Below, piece by piece: positions 45,513 through 57,700 of a DNA stretch of 64,000 bases. Made by a program: the position numbers and the translations under genes. Position 1 is the stretch's first letter. Each line of letters begins with the position of its first letter. The notes under the pieces are model-generated. The model searched no databases. It was not told the DNA's origin and saw nothing but the letters and a program-made list of their open reading frames with translations. Source of the stretch: Tubulanus polymorphus (Eukaryota; Nemertea; Palaeonemertea; Tubulaniformes; Tubulanidae); assembly GCF_964204645.1 (NCBI RefSeq), contig NC_134034.1, forward strand, positions 10,225,414-10,289,413. The letters are read 5' to 3'.

Positions 45513-48500
45513 ATGACAGCACCCGACGCGGCTCACGGTACGATCACCGTGCGTCTGATTCGATCGTTCGAACACCGAAACATAAAACACGTCATTTATA
45601 AACACATCGATTTCAGTATGACCGCCAAACAGCTGATGAACCACGTCAACCAAGGTGACCAATTGATTTGAAGTTTTTTTTCTTACCTTTACAATCCGTA
45701 CTTCGTTCTACCTCGATTTCCCAAACCTCACTGACTGGCCCAAAGTAAAAGGCCCTAGCCTAAGGCCATGAGAATGGATGTTATTTATTAGATTTGCGTC
45801 CATCGTTTGGGGTTTGCATGAATGAGCGGGCCTCGATAGCTCAGTGAGATAAAGGGTGATGCTGTTACATCCACTGACAGTGCTGAGTGACAAGTGGGTT
45901 CGAGTCCTGCTTGCTGCTTACAATGGACACTTCAAAGGTCGTGATCTCATTGTGAGATTAAATGAACAATCCAATAAGGTTAATGTCTATTTATTAATTG
46001 ATGAGACCTGTTTTTCTGGGATATTTTGCTTACTTTTTGGGGTACATACCTCATTTATGTCTTAACAGAATGCCAAAAATCGCGGACAACAACTGAATAT
46101 CCGATATATTTCCAGTTCTGTACCAATTAGATGGATTGGCAAAAAGACTCCTTAAGTCCAATTGAATGAGAGAGAAAATCCTCCATTTTGTCAAATTTCT
46201 CGAATTTTTACATTGTCACCATGCCTACGAAATGAAGTTATTTTTCTTGTGGGGTCTCAACAACTAAATCAGGGTGGCGTAGGCATGGTAACAATGTTCA
46301 AATCCAAGAAATTTGACAAAATGGAGGATTTTGTCTCTCATTCAACTGGACTTAAGGAGTCTTTTTGCCAATCCATCTAATTGGTACAGAACTGGAAATA
46401 TATCGGATATTCAGTTGTTGTCCGCGATTTTTGGCATTCTGTTAAGACATAAATGAGGTATGTACCCCAAAAAGTAAGCAAAATATCCCAGAAAAACAGG
46501 TCTCATCAATTAATAGATAGACATTAGACAGACCCGTCTGTCGTTTCTAAAGGACCCCCTGTTTTTCAAACTAGCTTTCGTTTCAGGGACTGTGACATAT
46601 TATGGGACCCTCCTGTTTTTCAAAGGGACCTGGCTTGTTAATTTCTTATTGAAAACACTGGTTAGTCTTGGGAAACCAAGTTCCAAGCGATGTAAAGCCA
46701 AACAAACCCACTAAAAAATTTGATTTTATGTCGAAATTTTCATTATGACGTTTTGTATATTTTTCAGATATACAGCATCGTCCTGGCCTGCCGCCGCCTA
46801 TCCGAAAATTTCAGTACGGTAAGCCTTGACTCTCCTATCCTTATCTCTTACGAAGACTTTCTCTTATTATCCTGAAGTCGAAATTAGAATGAAATCTCTT
46901 CAAATAATCAAATTGTAACTGACCGCGGGGAACTGTGGTGCTCTGGATCCAGTCTCACAGGTACAGATTAATTTAATCCGTGCTGTTTGAATAAAACTCT
47001 GTGAAATACCAGTTCAATTCCTTCGAGATTTTCATTTAAAAAGAGTCGACTTTTCGTATCAATTTTTTAGGAAATCTATACCTTTTACTTAGTGAGAGAG
47101 CTAATCTTTTATCAATATGATGACTCATTTGATCATTTTCGGATTTGAAAGCCTAAAAAAATCAAGCTCAAATTTCATCGAAAATGAACCAATTTTCAAT
47201 ACGAATGACCTGGGATGGGTTTCAGAGATGTGGAAGAAAAATATTCCCTGGGAACATTTTGAAATTTGTTATAACCATGGTTTCTCATTGGTGGTTGTCA
47301 TCCAGATTGAGGATTTACCTCTAGGGATAACGTTGATACTCAGGCTATGAAACCGGGCCCAGGTGTTTTCTGGCGCCATCTGGTGATTATCGTCGGTACC
47401 CCGTGAAATAAGGATTTAGGAATTAAAAACTTTTTCGTAGACTCTTGGTTCAGAAATTCAGTTGAATCTGGTTTTTTTTTCAGATACGATGAAGATTCAA
47501 CATAAAGCTCATGGCGCGAAGGTAAAATAAACTTCGCGAAATTTGTGAAAAATACCCCAAAAAAAAAACCGGTCATTGGTGTGATTGGAGTGAGAATCTA
47601 GTTAGAATACTGGGCCCGGTTTTATAGACCAGTATAACCTTTAGCCTGGGGGCTAACTGAATTGAAAATTAATTAAGTTAGCCGCCGGGTTAAAGGTAGT
47701 ACCAGTCTATAAACCTGCCCCAGGGTTCTTACAGATGAGGGGCCGTTGCAGTTGGTCAAAAGTTGGTTACAGTTAATCGGCCGATAAATTCCATAGAATG
47801 AACTATTAATTTCCACTATGTCGACTATCTGCTGGTTAACCGTGACCAACTTTTCAGCAATAACTGGCTCCAGGGATTTCGAAAAATTCCCGAGTAGTTG
47901 TCATAGTTAGGATGATCAGACTTGAAACTTACCCAAATTACAACTTACGCTTAGTAAATTCAATTAGAAACACGGGACTCAAAATAGTGTCGACTTACGA
48001 AAAATCATTTTCTTTTATTACAGTCAAACGACCCGGTCATCAACACGGAAAATGACGAATGTTTGATGTTGAAACCGGGCAAAACCTTGTCTGAAAATGG
48101 TGTCGGTAAGTTCTTAAAGTCGTTTCCTTGGGAGATTGTCCGTCATCTTTCATGAGAGATAATAACTATTTACAGGGTCCCTACGGCTCCTTGATTCCTT
48201 TAAAACTCCTAAACCAAAAATATTTTTCAAGGCCATTGAATATCCTTGAATTTTAGCAAAATGCCCAAACGACCTTGAAAACTCCTTGAACTTTGAGAAA
48301 TTGGCTATTAGGAAATTATTAGGTTTTAGGTCTTGTTATTATACCCACAGATTCCACCTAAATCAAATGGTTTACTAAGATAAACAGTACTGATTTAGGA
48401 GATGTCTACAGTTAGTATATGAAAGTGATGCCGACACTCTCCTCGAAATTTGAAATTTTCTCCTTGAAAACTCCTTGAATTCTGGAATGACTGATCTGTA

Positions 48501-48888
48501 GGGACCCTGAATTACTAATACAGTCAAATCTGCTCAATCCGGATTTTGGTCTTATCCGGTCATATGCGGGCCATTTCTTCATTGAAATACGAGACAATGA
48601 CTTTTGATCCATAATTCTTCAGTTTTCCCATAATACGGATTAATCTTTTTGGTCCAAAATGATCCGCAATAAGTGGATTCTAACATAGCAAAGAGCGTCG
48701 GCCGATTTATACACCGCACTGCGGTGTAAATAGATGCATAGGTTATAGTTAATCAATATTTTTGTGGCTAAGTTTTAATTCTCTGGAGTTTTTTTTTTTC
48801 TCATGCTTCAGAAAATGAAACGGAGATTTCGTATTTCATGTTGGCCGATTATTTGAAGTATAAAGACGACCCGCATTTGGTTTGGTGA
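45513..48888 (+). CDS. UPF0538 family protein, C2orf76 homologue
   Basis: Small conserved eukaryotic protein of unknown function with a ubiquitin-like look. Five exons, 45513-45654, 46768-46818, 47484-47521, 48024-48105 and 48812-48888, sum to 390 nt (129 residues; the human protein is about the same size). Diagnostic segments: TVRLIRSFEHRN at the N-terminus, LPPPIRKFQY, DTMKIQHKAHGAKSND, ENETEISYF and the terminal W. I chose the ATG at 45513 because the family starts a few residues before TVRLIRSF; an ATG at 45494 and in-frame ATGs near 45291-45315 are alternatives. Intron 1 holds a tRNA-like SINE and a foldback element, intron 3 a palindromic MITE. Confidence 0.93.
45830..45922 (+). repeat. 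tRNA-like SINE head
   Basis: A-box-like TAGCTCAGTGAG at 45837-45848 and B-box GGTTCGAGTCC at 45897-45907 at tRNA-like spacing, beginning GCCTCGATAGCTC. The stem pairing of a functional tRNA is not evident. A truncated relative lies at 19633. Confidence 0.6.
45981..46526. mobile_element. Foldback element, arms about 240 bp
   Basis: The left arm starts TTAATGTCTATTTATTAATT and is mirrored to the right end AATTAATAGATAGACATTA with very few mismatches. The arms meet around a loop of about 60 bp (46218-46281). It contains no gene; strong hairpin potential in the C2orf76 pre-mRNA. Confidence 0.88.
47611..47722. repeat. MITE family C, copy 1
   Basis: TGGGCCCGGTTTTATAGAC at the left and AGTCTATAAACCTGCCCC at the right are imperfect inverted ends; the interior has GGCTAACTGAATTGAAAATT. 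Copy 2 at 51371-51482. Confidence 0.8.
48360..48515. repeat. Dispersed repeat containing a single 34 bp unit
   Basis: CTGATTTAGGAGATGTCTAC ... GAAATTTGAAATTTTCTCCTT, then GGAATGACTGATCTGTAGGG. The same order occurs at 29770-29900, where the last piece has expanded into the 34 bp array. Confidence 0.75.
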
Positions 48889-49398
48889 TGGTGCGGCTGA
48901 ATGGCTGAAATCGTTTACGTTGTTAAAGTTGAAATGTGCACTGCTGATGCGATAACGATTCGCGATCGCGTCTCACGAGGGAGCCACTGTTGTTTACGCA
49001 TGTACATCATTCCTCCAGCGCCCCACTCCGGTTGGAGCGTGAATGATAGTACGCGTGTTTCATTTGTATCGGCAAGAAAAGAACTAAAACCAGCTGTCAT
49101 TAAATGCGGGTAAAATGTTTTATCGAATGAATGCGTTTTGAGGAATTTTGTCTCCGTAAATTTTTCCGTCGAAAAAAAGAAGTACATTGTATCGACCGAA
49201 AGAAGCAGCCCCGGACCCTGCATTCCATCGCCTCAACTGTTCACCCCCGTCAAACAGTTGATACTTACTAACCACCCCAATTTTTGATCGTTCACATATG
49301 TTCAGGACTTCTAAATCAGAGTTGTAAGAAATAAGATATCGTATCGGCGCACATTCAAAAACTGATCATCGACACTTCATTCTGAAAAGATGAATGTA

Positions 49399-49694
49399 TT
49401 AACCCTTTCAGTGCGTCTACACCGCAGTGCGGTGTACGAATCGGTGATGGATTTTGCTAGTACACTGCACTGCCGTGTATTGATTTAATTAGTAATTACT
49501 AATTATCTCTCTTGAAAGATGGCAGCACCTGTCAAACATAGTAAAATATTAGTGAATAACGATATACCGCGCCAGGTATAGACGCACTATAGTGGTATTC
49601 CCGTTATTCAACACACTAGGGTGGAATTTTAAAGAATTTTTCAAATTATCTCCAGCACTTTAGGGTATTAATAAGTCAGCACTGAAAGGGTTAA
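49399..49694. mobile_element. TTAA-flanked MITE (piggyBac-like)
   Basis: 288 bp element, 49403-49690, with termini CCCTTTCAGTGC and GCACTGAAAGGG, flanked on both sides by TTAA. TTAA duplication and CCC...GGG ends are characteristic of the piggyBac superfamily. The interior includes ACACCGCAGTGCGGTGTA. A degenerate inverted copy lies at 44503-44770, and shorter pieces with the same palindrome at 48705. Confidence 0.82.
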
Positions 49695-49914
49695 GTGATG
49701 CACGTTCCCGGGGCTGCAGATTTTGATACCAGCATTTATCTGAATTGGATTAATAATATTTTCTATTGTGGGCGTATACATATAAACATTGATCAGCTCG
49801 AAAAACAACGAATACATTAGACTGGTCAGTAACCAGTGATATAACGATTAATCAGTTATAACCAGTCCTGAATGTTTTACTATTTTGATAGTTTCATACT
49901 GGATATAACAGTGA

Positions 49915-50131
49915 ACTATCAGATATAACGAACATATTTTCTGGTGCCCTGAAGTTCGTTGTAACGAGGTTCCGCTGTATATAGAACTATCCGTTATAAC
50001 GAACAGATTTTCTGGTCTCCTGAAGTTCTTTGTATCGAGTTTCCGCTGTATATAGAACTATCGGTTATAACGAACAGATTTTCTGGTCTCCTGAAGTTCT
50101 TTGTAACGAGGTTCCGCGGTATATAGAACTG
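49915..50131. repeat. 71 bp tandem repeat, 3 copies
   Basis: GAACTATC..TTATAACGAAC + AGATTTTCTGGTCTCCTGAA + GTTC...GTTCCGCTGTATATA at 71 bp spacing (49984, 50055, 50126). Related to the 69 bp array at 61547-63015. Confidence 0.9.
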
Positions 50132-50329
50132 TTATGTAAGGTACTATGTACGTTATGGTTATCGATTTTATCAATCGTTCTTTCAAGGAAAAATTACTGA
50201 AATCCTCGATATATTTTGTACTAAACTGAATGAATACGTTTGCAAGAAAAATAAATATAAACATGCCAGAAGCTTATTTTTGTTGTTAGTGGTTATTTTG
50301 CTTCTGACGTCATTCGGATGTTGGTTTCC

Positions 50330-50650
50330 TTTTGGATTATCTATTTGATTGTCGATTGGATTATATATTTGATGGTTGATTGGATTATACATTTGATGGT
50401 TGATTGGATTGTCTTTTTGCTTGTCGATTGGATTATCCATTCGATTGTCGATTCGATTATCTATTTGATTGTCGATTCGATTATCCATTGGATTGTCGAT
50501 TGGATTGTCTTTTTGATTGTCGATTGGATAATATATTTGATTGTCGATTGGATTGTTTATTTGATTGTCGATAGGATTATTTATTTGATTGTCGATTGAT
50601 TGTTTATTTGATTGTCGATTGATTGTCGATTGGATTGTCGATAGGATTGT
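50330..50650. repeat. 24 bp tandem repeat
   Basis: TTGATTGTCGATTGGATTAT + CTAT with variants, about 13 units. It yields runs of Asp-Asn-Arg-Ile type codons in the complement, which are not a gene. Confidence 0.92.
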
Positions 50651-51370
50651 TACCGTACCTACGTTCGCTCCCCCGTAGCGCCGTGATTATTGACAAGTTG
50701 GTTTAGTCGGCTGCTTGTTTAGTATAGAACGCGCGTTTGATGTCGTTAAATGGGGTGAACAGGCCACGTTTAGATGAGCAGCCATTGAAATGAGGACGAG
50801 AGAGAGAGAAAGCGAGCGAGCGAGAAGAATTCTCGCATCGTGCGCGTTTAAGCTGCCTCGGGCGCAACAGTAAACCGGCGACTTTTTAAATGTTGGTGCC
50901 AGCCCAATCGAGCGCGCGATTTACCGTCCGTCGTAGGACTTCCCTCACTTACCAGAGCGACTATAGCTCTTCCTTGAATGAGTTGAGTTTGCGGTTCAAT
51001 GTCAATAAATGAAAGCATCTTTTTTCTTATCCTTATATACAAATTATTTCTTATAGATACCAATCTAATTTACATTCATTGTAACAGTTGACTTAATATT
51101 ATGCAAATATATGTCATCTGTGGGATTGACCAATAGCAATAGTTGAAGGGCAAAGTCAAAGTCACGAAGACAAACAATTATTTATACATTCATATTCACG
51201 ACGTACTGTAATCGGATTTTAGTGCGAGATAAACCGACATCATGGATGCTGAGGATCCGCCGAGATTTTCAAGTCTAACTTCCATGTATTCTTAGGTACA
51301 TATAGTCAAGACACTAAGTGGCCAAAATTGGAATTTCGCTCGCCTGGATCATCTCAAAGCCCAAAGATTC

Positions 51371-51482
51371 TGGGCCCGGTTTTATAGACTGGTATTACCT
51401 TTTACTCGAAGGCTAACCCGTATTGAAAATGAATTGAGTTAACGCCCGGGTTAAAGTTAAAACCAGTCTATAAAACTGGATC
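51371..51482. repeat. MITE family C, copy 2
   Basis: TGGGCCCGGTTTTATAGACT to CCAGTCTATAAAACTGGATC; same layout as 47611-47722. Confidence 0.8.
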
Positions 51483-52924
51483 CTGAAATTTATTTTGGTA
51501 AATTTTTAACCCCTGATACAGTAGCTATTTTAAACATGTACCCATTGTTGCTCCGTCGAAGGGATCAGCTCTATAATCTAAAGCATGCGCTGGATCCACG
51601 CCTGCTTCCGTCGATCGAGGGTTTCATTTCGGGTGCCGCGTATCAGTAACAACGGCGTGGCCACTCCTGGAGTTCAGGGAAATTTGATTTGCACCTAAAA
51701 ATTCATGGAATAGTCAAAAGGTCAAAATCATGACGTTTTTATGCACGTCAAAAATGCATGCCTTTTTCGTTGCTGTCTTAAAATTCGAAATGAAATATAT
51801 CGTAGTCGAGACAACTTTTGGTCATGAAATTTTGGTAAATGTTCAGGAAAAAACTAAATCAGATATAAGTGGCCACCCTGAACAAGTGTTCTGGTTTTGA
51901 CCAGTTTTCACTCGAGTTTCACGATTGGTTTTCTTTCAATCCGCATTAAGTTGCGCCGTAGTTTTTCGCTGACAGCATGGGCGATACGAGTCTGACTTAT
52001 CGAGTGTGTTTAAGTCAAAACTTTCTTTAAAAAAAAGGATATAAAATCTTTCCGTGCACATATGTATATAGCACTTTGCCGTGGGCGAAAGAGAAGACAG
52101 CGCGAAACTGTGCGGGTCTTAGCTAGGCATAAACACGAGACTATATCGCTCTACGGGCTTCTCTCCGCGACGAGGAGTCAACCCTGCACGCGCTGGTGAA
52201 ACCAGATAACTGCGTGCGCGCATTTTCTCTCTCTCTCCCTCCCTCTCTCTCTTCTCGAGATTGACGACGTGTATTTCTTGCGAATCCATATATACCGACA
52301 GTTCGTCGTATACACGCGGGAGTTCTGAAACAAACACGAAATGAAATGTCAGAATGTTCGTTTGTAAGGCTGCATTCGCCCTACTATACGTCAATGGGTG
52401 GAGCCGACTCGCTAAGCGTCGCGAGGTCAACCAGGCGCGTGTCAACATATCATCGAAATAAACATTTAGAGCTAATTCCACGTGTGTTTTTCATTTTCAC
52501 TCTGAATCCACTTCCACAGTTGTCAGGAGTGGATTTAGAGGGCCCAAACCCCCCCATCCCCCCCCCCAAAAAAACCAGAAAACTTGAAGGTCCATACAAA
52601 AATGTCTACCCCAAGAAATCTTAAGTGACCTTTTTTCAATTAAGGTGAATATGAGACAAACAAACAAACAGTATTTTCTCATGCTGATGATACAATTGTA
52701 TTGTGACTGATTGTGGTTGATTAATTTCATGGATTTCATTTTCAACTTCGTGGAAATCCCATCAAATTCTTCTCAACATTTCAAAACATTTCTATTGTCG
52801 AGTACCCGCTCACGGTCGTTGGGCATTAAGGCTGTGCCGTTTTTACAATAACATTTAATATGGTCCCTTTTTACTTTCCTGGACCCCACCACTATACAAA
52901 AGATCTAGATCCACACCTGGTTGC

Positions 52925-54015
52925 TTGTGGCTCTGATCCCAGTTCCACAGTTGTGTGGGTTTAATTTGACTCTGGATCCAGTTCCACAGTTGTGTGGGTT
53001 TTATTTGACTCTGGATCCAGTTCCACAGTTGTGTGGGTTTAATTTCACTCTGGATCCAGTTCCACAGTTGTGTGGGTTTTATTTGACTCTGGATCCAGTT
53101 CCACAGTTGTGTGGGTTTGATTTGACTCTGGATCCAGTTCCACAGTTGTGTGGGTTTTATTTGACTCTGGATCCAGTTCCACAGTTGTGTGGGTTTTATT
53201 TGACTCCGGATCCAGTTCCACAGTTGTGTGGGTTTAATTTGACTCTGGATCCAGTTCCACAGTTTTGTGGGTTTTATTTGACTCTGGATCCAGTTCCACA
53301 GTTGTGTGGGTTTAATTTGACTCTGGATCCAGTTCCACAGTTGCGTGGTTTTAACTATAGACTCTGAACCCAGTTCCACAGTTGAGTTGGTTTAATTTGA
53401 CTATGGATCCAGTTCCACAGTTGCGTGGTTTAACTATAGACTCTGAATCCAGTTCCACAGTTGTGTGGGTTTAATTTGACTTTGAATCCAGTTCCACAGT
53501 TGCGTGGTTTAACTATAGACTCTGAATCCAGTTCCACAGTTGTGTGGGTTTAATTTGTCCCTGGATCCAATTCCACTATTGTGTGTGTTCAAATGTTTGA
53601 CTCTGGATCCAGTTCCACAGTTGCGTGGTTTAACTATAGACTCTGAATCCAGTTCCACAGTTGTGTGGGTTTAATTTGACTTTGGATCCAGTTCCACAGT
53701 TGCGTGGTTTAACTATAGACTCTGAATCCAGTTCCACAGTTGTGTGGGTTTAATTTGTCCTTGGATTCAATTCCACTATTGTGTGTGTTCAAATTTTTGG
53801 CTCTGGAGGACCCAGTTCCACAGTTCTGTGGGTTTAATTTGTCCTTGGATCCAATTCCGCTTTTGTGTGTGTTCAAATGTTTGGCTCTGGATCCAGTTCT
53901 ACAGGTGTGTGGGTTTGATTTGTCCTTGGATCCAGTTCCACAGTTGTGTGGGTTTAATTTGTCCTTGGATCCAATTCCACTATGTTGTGTGTTCAAACGT
54001 TTGGCTCTGGAGGAC
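52925..54015 (+). repeat. 39 bp minisatellite, locus 5 (largest)
   Basis: About 28 units. The first half (to about 53350) is regular CTGGATCCAGTTCCACAGTT + GTGTGGGTTTTATTTGACT. The second half alternates diverged units (TGGTTTAACTATAGACTCTG; GTTCAAATGTTTGGCTCTGG) in a longer period. Orientation as at the other four loci. Confidence 0.97.
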
Positions 54016-54709
54016 CCTTTCCTCGTCACTGTCGAGATTTCTTAAATGCCATGTTCAATTATACAATGGATCGTAAGAGAAGTCGACGACGAATTATGAC
54101 GTATGTACAACAACTTCTGATGCCTCCTCCTCGAAGATGGTCGATCGGGAGGCACCGAAGCCCTTCGACTGCCACTGCCTGCTGTCGTCTTCTAATCGCC
54201 GTGTAAATTAGATTAAACCGTGTCTTTCGTGATACGCGGCGATCAAGGATTGGCGTAATCAAAACAAACCCATAGAAATACTCTTTCTCTCTCCCCTCTC
54301 TCTCCGCACACTCTCTCTCCCCTCTCTCTCTCTCTCATTCTCTTTAGGTAGTAGTAGCAATTCCTTAGTTTTGTCGTGAATTTCGTTCTACCCTCACAAG
54401 CAGACGGTTATTGAGGCGCAATTCTCGCGCTTTCTCGCTCTCTCTCGCGCGAGTGGTGGTTCGACTAAGTCAATTAGTTAGCTAAATGAATATCAAGTGA
54501 TATTGACACAGTTATTGGACGTAAGTCTCGTAAGATCGTGTCGTTGTCTTTATTCAATTTAGAATCGATCGCGCTTTTCGCTTTTTCTTCGTCGCGTCCT
54601 AAAAAAAGATTCTTTCGAATTCACAATCTTCGAATAAAATAGTAGCCTAATTGCGATCGGCATTTTTAGTTTGGTGGTATTTTCCGCGTGTTTTCCCGGC
54701 TAGTAGAGT
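54016..54709 (+). promoter_or_regulatory. Upstream region of the homeobox gene
   Basis: Presumed promoter and 5' UTR. Contains CT-rich tracts at about 54275-54345 and GC-richer sequence after 54410. No TATA box I would stand by. Confidence 0.4.
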
Positions 54710-57700
54710 ATGGATAAGTTGTCGATGGGTACGCTTCTAAACTTGACCAAAAAGCCGACTAGCCAGACATCGCCTCGCCTCGCCGAACGCGCTATGCTAA
54801 CCACCGCGCAAGGGTCGCCCGTAGGACTAACGGGATCGTCATCCGCCTGCGGCGGCTACCCGACATACCGAGCGACGGCATTTCCTCCGCAGTCGACCGC
54901 CGCCGGGTCGGGTTATTCGATCAACGGTCTTCTGGGGCCGAATTTCAGCGCCACGACCGCGGAATTTTACGAACACTATCACCACCATCTCGCCTGTTCG
55001 ACGGTGTCTCCCGCGACTGTTCAAAAATACAGCCCTGCCGCCGGTAAGTGAATTGATATCGTAAATCGTATGTTTTTACGTCGAATGACGCGTGACTGCT
55101 GTTAAATGCGTGTATCGCATTGCCTGGGTTAATTCGGTTTGGGTAATCAATTTATATGAAGCAGTACTAGGCGCTATAATCTGCCGCGAGTTTACTGCGG
55201 TTATCGAGTAACGATACCTCGACGACAGTGTTGTTGTAAAAACTGTTTGTAACCGCCAGAATAAAATTTATAGTATATAAAAGGTTTTTCGTAGATGCAA
55301 GCTAAAACTGTCAACAACCGCATTGAAATTAGTAACAAAATTAGTACTTTTTGAAGTATAATGATAATGAAATTCAATTCAAAGTAATCGATTATCTTAG
55401 AATCAAGTTATAGAACCGTTTGTTTTGTAGTTACCTGGCACTTCAGTGTTGTGTAACTGCTTCTTGTTATAGTTAGGACAGTTTGCCCGTTTTTCGTAAA
55501 TGTATCTAAAGTTTTTCGTAAATGTATCTAAACAGTAATTGCTGCTGGATTATAAATTTTCTTATTCAGTCCGTAACTTGGATTAGAAATAAACATATAT
55601 ATACAAACATATATATCAACAAGTTGTTGTTGAAGTTGTTGATAATGATAATGATATATATTTCATCATCAAATTGAAAAGGAATACATGGAGCACGGAG
55701 TGAATTGGTGATACAGGAGCACGAAACAGAGCCATAAACTGTGTACAATCACTAGGACGCCCAGTTCCCTTGAAAAATGATAAATGATAGCGAATTTTCA
55801 TATTTGTTTGTTTCGTAACTAAGGCTAAACAAAAATGATACCTTGTTTCTCCGCAGCGGCCGGGTCATTTTTGTAAAATATGATAAAATTTATAAACAGT
55901 TCATTTGTATAGCGGCCGGGTCTGTTATGGTAAAATTGATCACGATTTTAAAAAAAGTAATGTATAGGGTAGATAGGCGGCCGACCGGATCAACATTTAA
56001 GCTCAGCGGAGCGGAGAAACAAGGTATCAATTTTTTTTGGCCTAAAATTCACTGAAATATTTTCTTTGTTTGTCCACTAGAATTTTGAATTAAAATCAAG
56101 TTTCGTTTTCTAAATTGTTACGCATATAAGTATGACAAGCTGTATATAACCCTGGCCAACTGCTATATTAGTCTACTGGTTGATCTTAAAAGTAGGGATT
56201 GACCCTGTATTTGTTTGGTAAAATTCGCTTGATTTTTTGATTGAGTGTCCCTTACAAAGTCACCACACCTGCCGGGTGCAAAACATTTTGAAATCGGAAA
56301 TCGAAGTGCAGAAATTTGAGTGATCGGCGGTCGAGTTAACAGAATTAAATAATTGGAAATTCGGTGATGATCTTGAAATAAGGAATTGTTCCCTCTCACT
56401 CGTTTGATTGACGCGGATTTGGTTTGTCGCAACTCATCAGTCACGCACCTGCCGAAACGAAACAGGGGGTTTGATATTGAAATCGAAAATCGGCGGTACG
56501 GTTAAAGTTTTCTTTCCACGTATACGAGAGCCGGGTTCGATACTCGGTTAGTGCGTGTGATAAATTTCACTGTCGCTTCGTAATCGTTACATCTACACTT
56601 ATCAAAAAAACTTATCAAACTTAACCTATTTATGCATTGGCGGATAGATTAAGATATCGGCAAAGTGAGTGCACAAAAAGCGACTAAACCAAAAATTCAA
56701 ATTTAACTCTTTCGTCAACTCATACCGTATTCTAGAGCAACTCGCCTACGTTTCACAAAACATTTTAAGCTTAAAATGGTTTTGTTTGCCTGTTTACCCG
56801 TTTGCCAAACCGGGTGCTGATAAATAAGTTAAACGTCTATAAAAAAGAACGTTGCACATTTTAAATGTAATCGACGAGCGAAATTTGTGTTTGAAACAAA
56901 AATGTTTTAAGCTGTCTTTTACGGTTTAAATCTTATCTATAATCTTAACCAGATATTATGATATTTCGAATTGCGAAAAACCGTATTATATCGAAAGTGC
57001 AACGAGTGCTCGTCACGGGTCGTTAGAAATTGTTTAACTTATATTTTTTTCATTTACTCTCAAAACTTTCTCTCGCTTCAGTCGCCTACGGTACCGGTAT
57101 GAGTCGACCCGAAAACCAAACACTCGTCAGTAAACAAAATCCAGTGACGTCACCGACAACATTGGCAGCAGCCGAAACGAACCGAACGAGTAACCATGGC
57201 AACTCTTATCACAGTCCGTCGTGTAAGTTCGACTTGGCGAAAATAGTTTTTTTTCCTGTTGAAAACTGTTAATTTTGAATGTCTTCATCGTAGTAACCGT
57301 TGAAGATCGAAACAAAATAATTAAAATCTTTTTTTCGGGTCGGACTTTTTTGGTCGGGCCCAAAACTAACGTGTAATCAAAGTAAACAGCCAGTGCGCGG
57401 TTCCATTTGGCACCAGTGTAAACTGTTGGCCCCGGTCAAAAGTGTTCGTCATATCCAGCTATCGAAATTGTCTCGTTTTGGGACTAATTGAGATAATGGG
57501 ATGCTGGCACCCACCAGATGGCGCAACAATGCACTCAGTCTGTTGAAAGTGAAAATTAGTAAATTTTCAATGAACTCAGAACTGGACTTTTAGGCTCCCA
57601 AATATTGTCAAACAAGTCATCAAATAGATATAAGATTGAGTCGTTCCCAATGATTTAATGATATACACAATGTAAGTTTTACTGAAACATGATTTGCCGA

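Larger units (their letters stand above)
48889..52924. other. Intergenic region between C2orf76 and the 39 bp array
   Basis: No gene recognised. Contains a TTAA-type MITE, 71 bp and 24 bp tandem repeats, MITE family C copy 2 and a CT-rich tract at about 52213-52258. A short minus frame at 52119-52481 has no family resemblance. Confidence 0.45.

Noticed and set aside
45830-45922. A functional tRNA gene
   Set aside because: A- and B-box words are present, but I could not pair the acceptor and anticodon stems properly, and a truncated relative exists at 19633; a SINE head is more likely.
50183-50599. Frames rich in DNRIDNQI or IYLIVDWI
   Set aside because: They come from the 24 bp tandem repeat (8 codons per unit).
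52119-52481. 120-codon minus-strand frame as a gene
   Set aside because: It runs through a CT microsatellite, has no domain resemblance and lacks supporting splice context.
52855-53379. 174-codon frame with NWIQSQIKPTQLW repeats, and plus-strand counterparts
   Set aside because: 39 bp is 13 codons, so the minisatellite stays open. The same peptides appear at 41563-41823 for the same reason.
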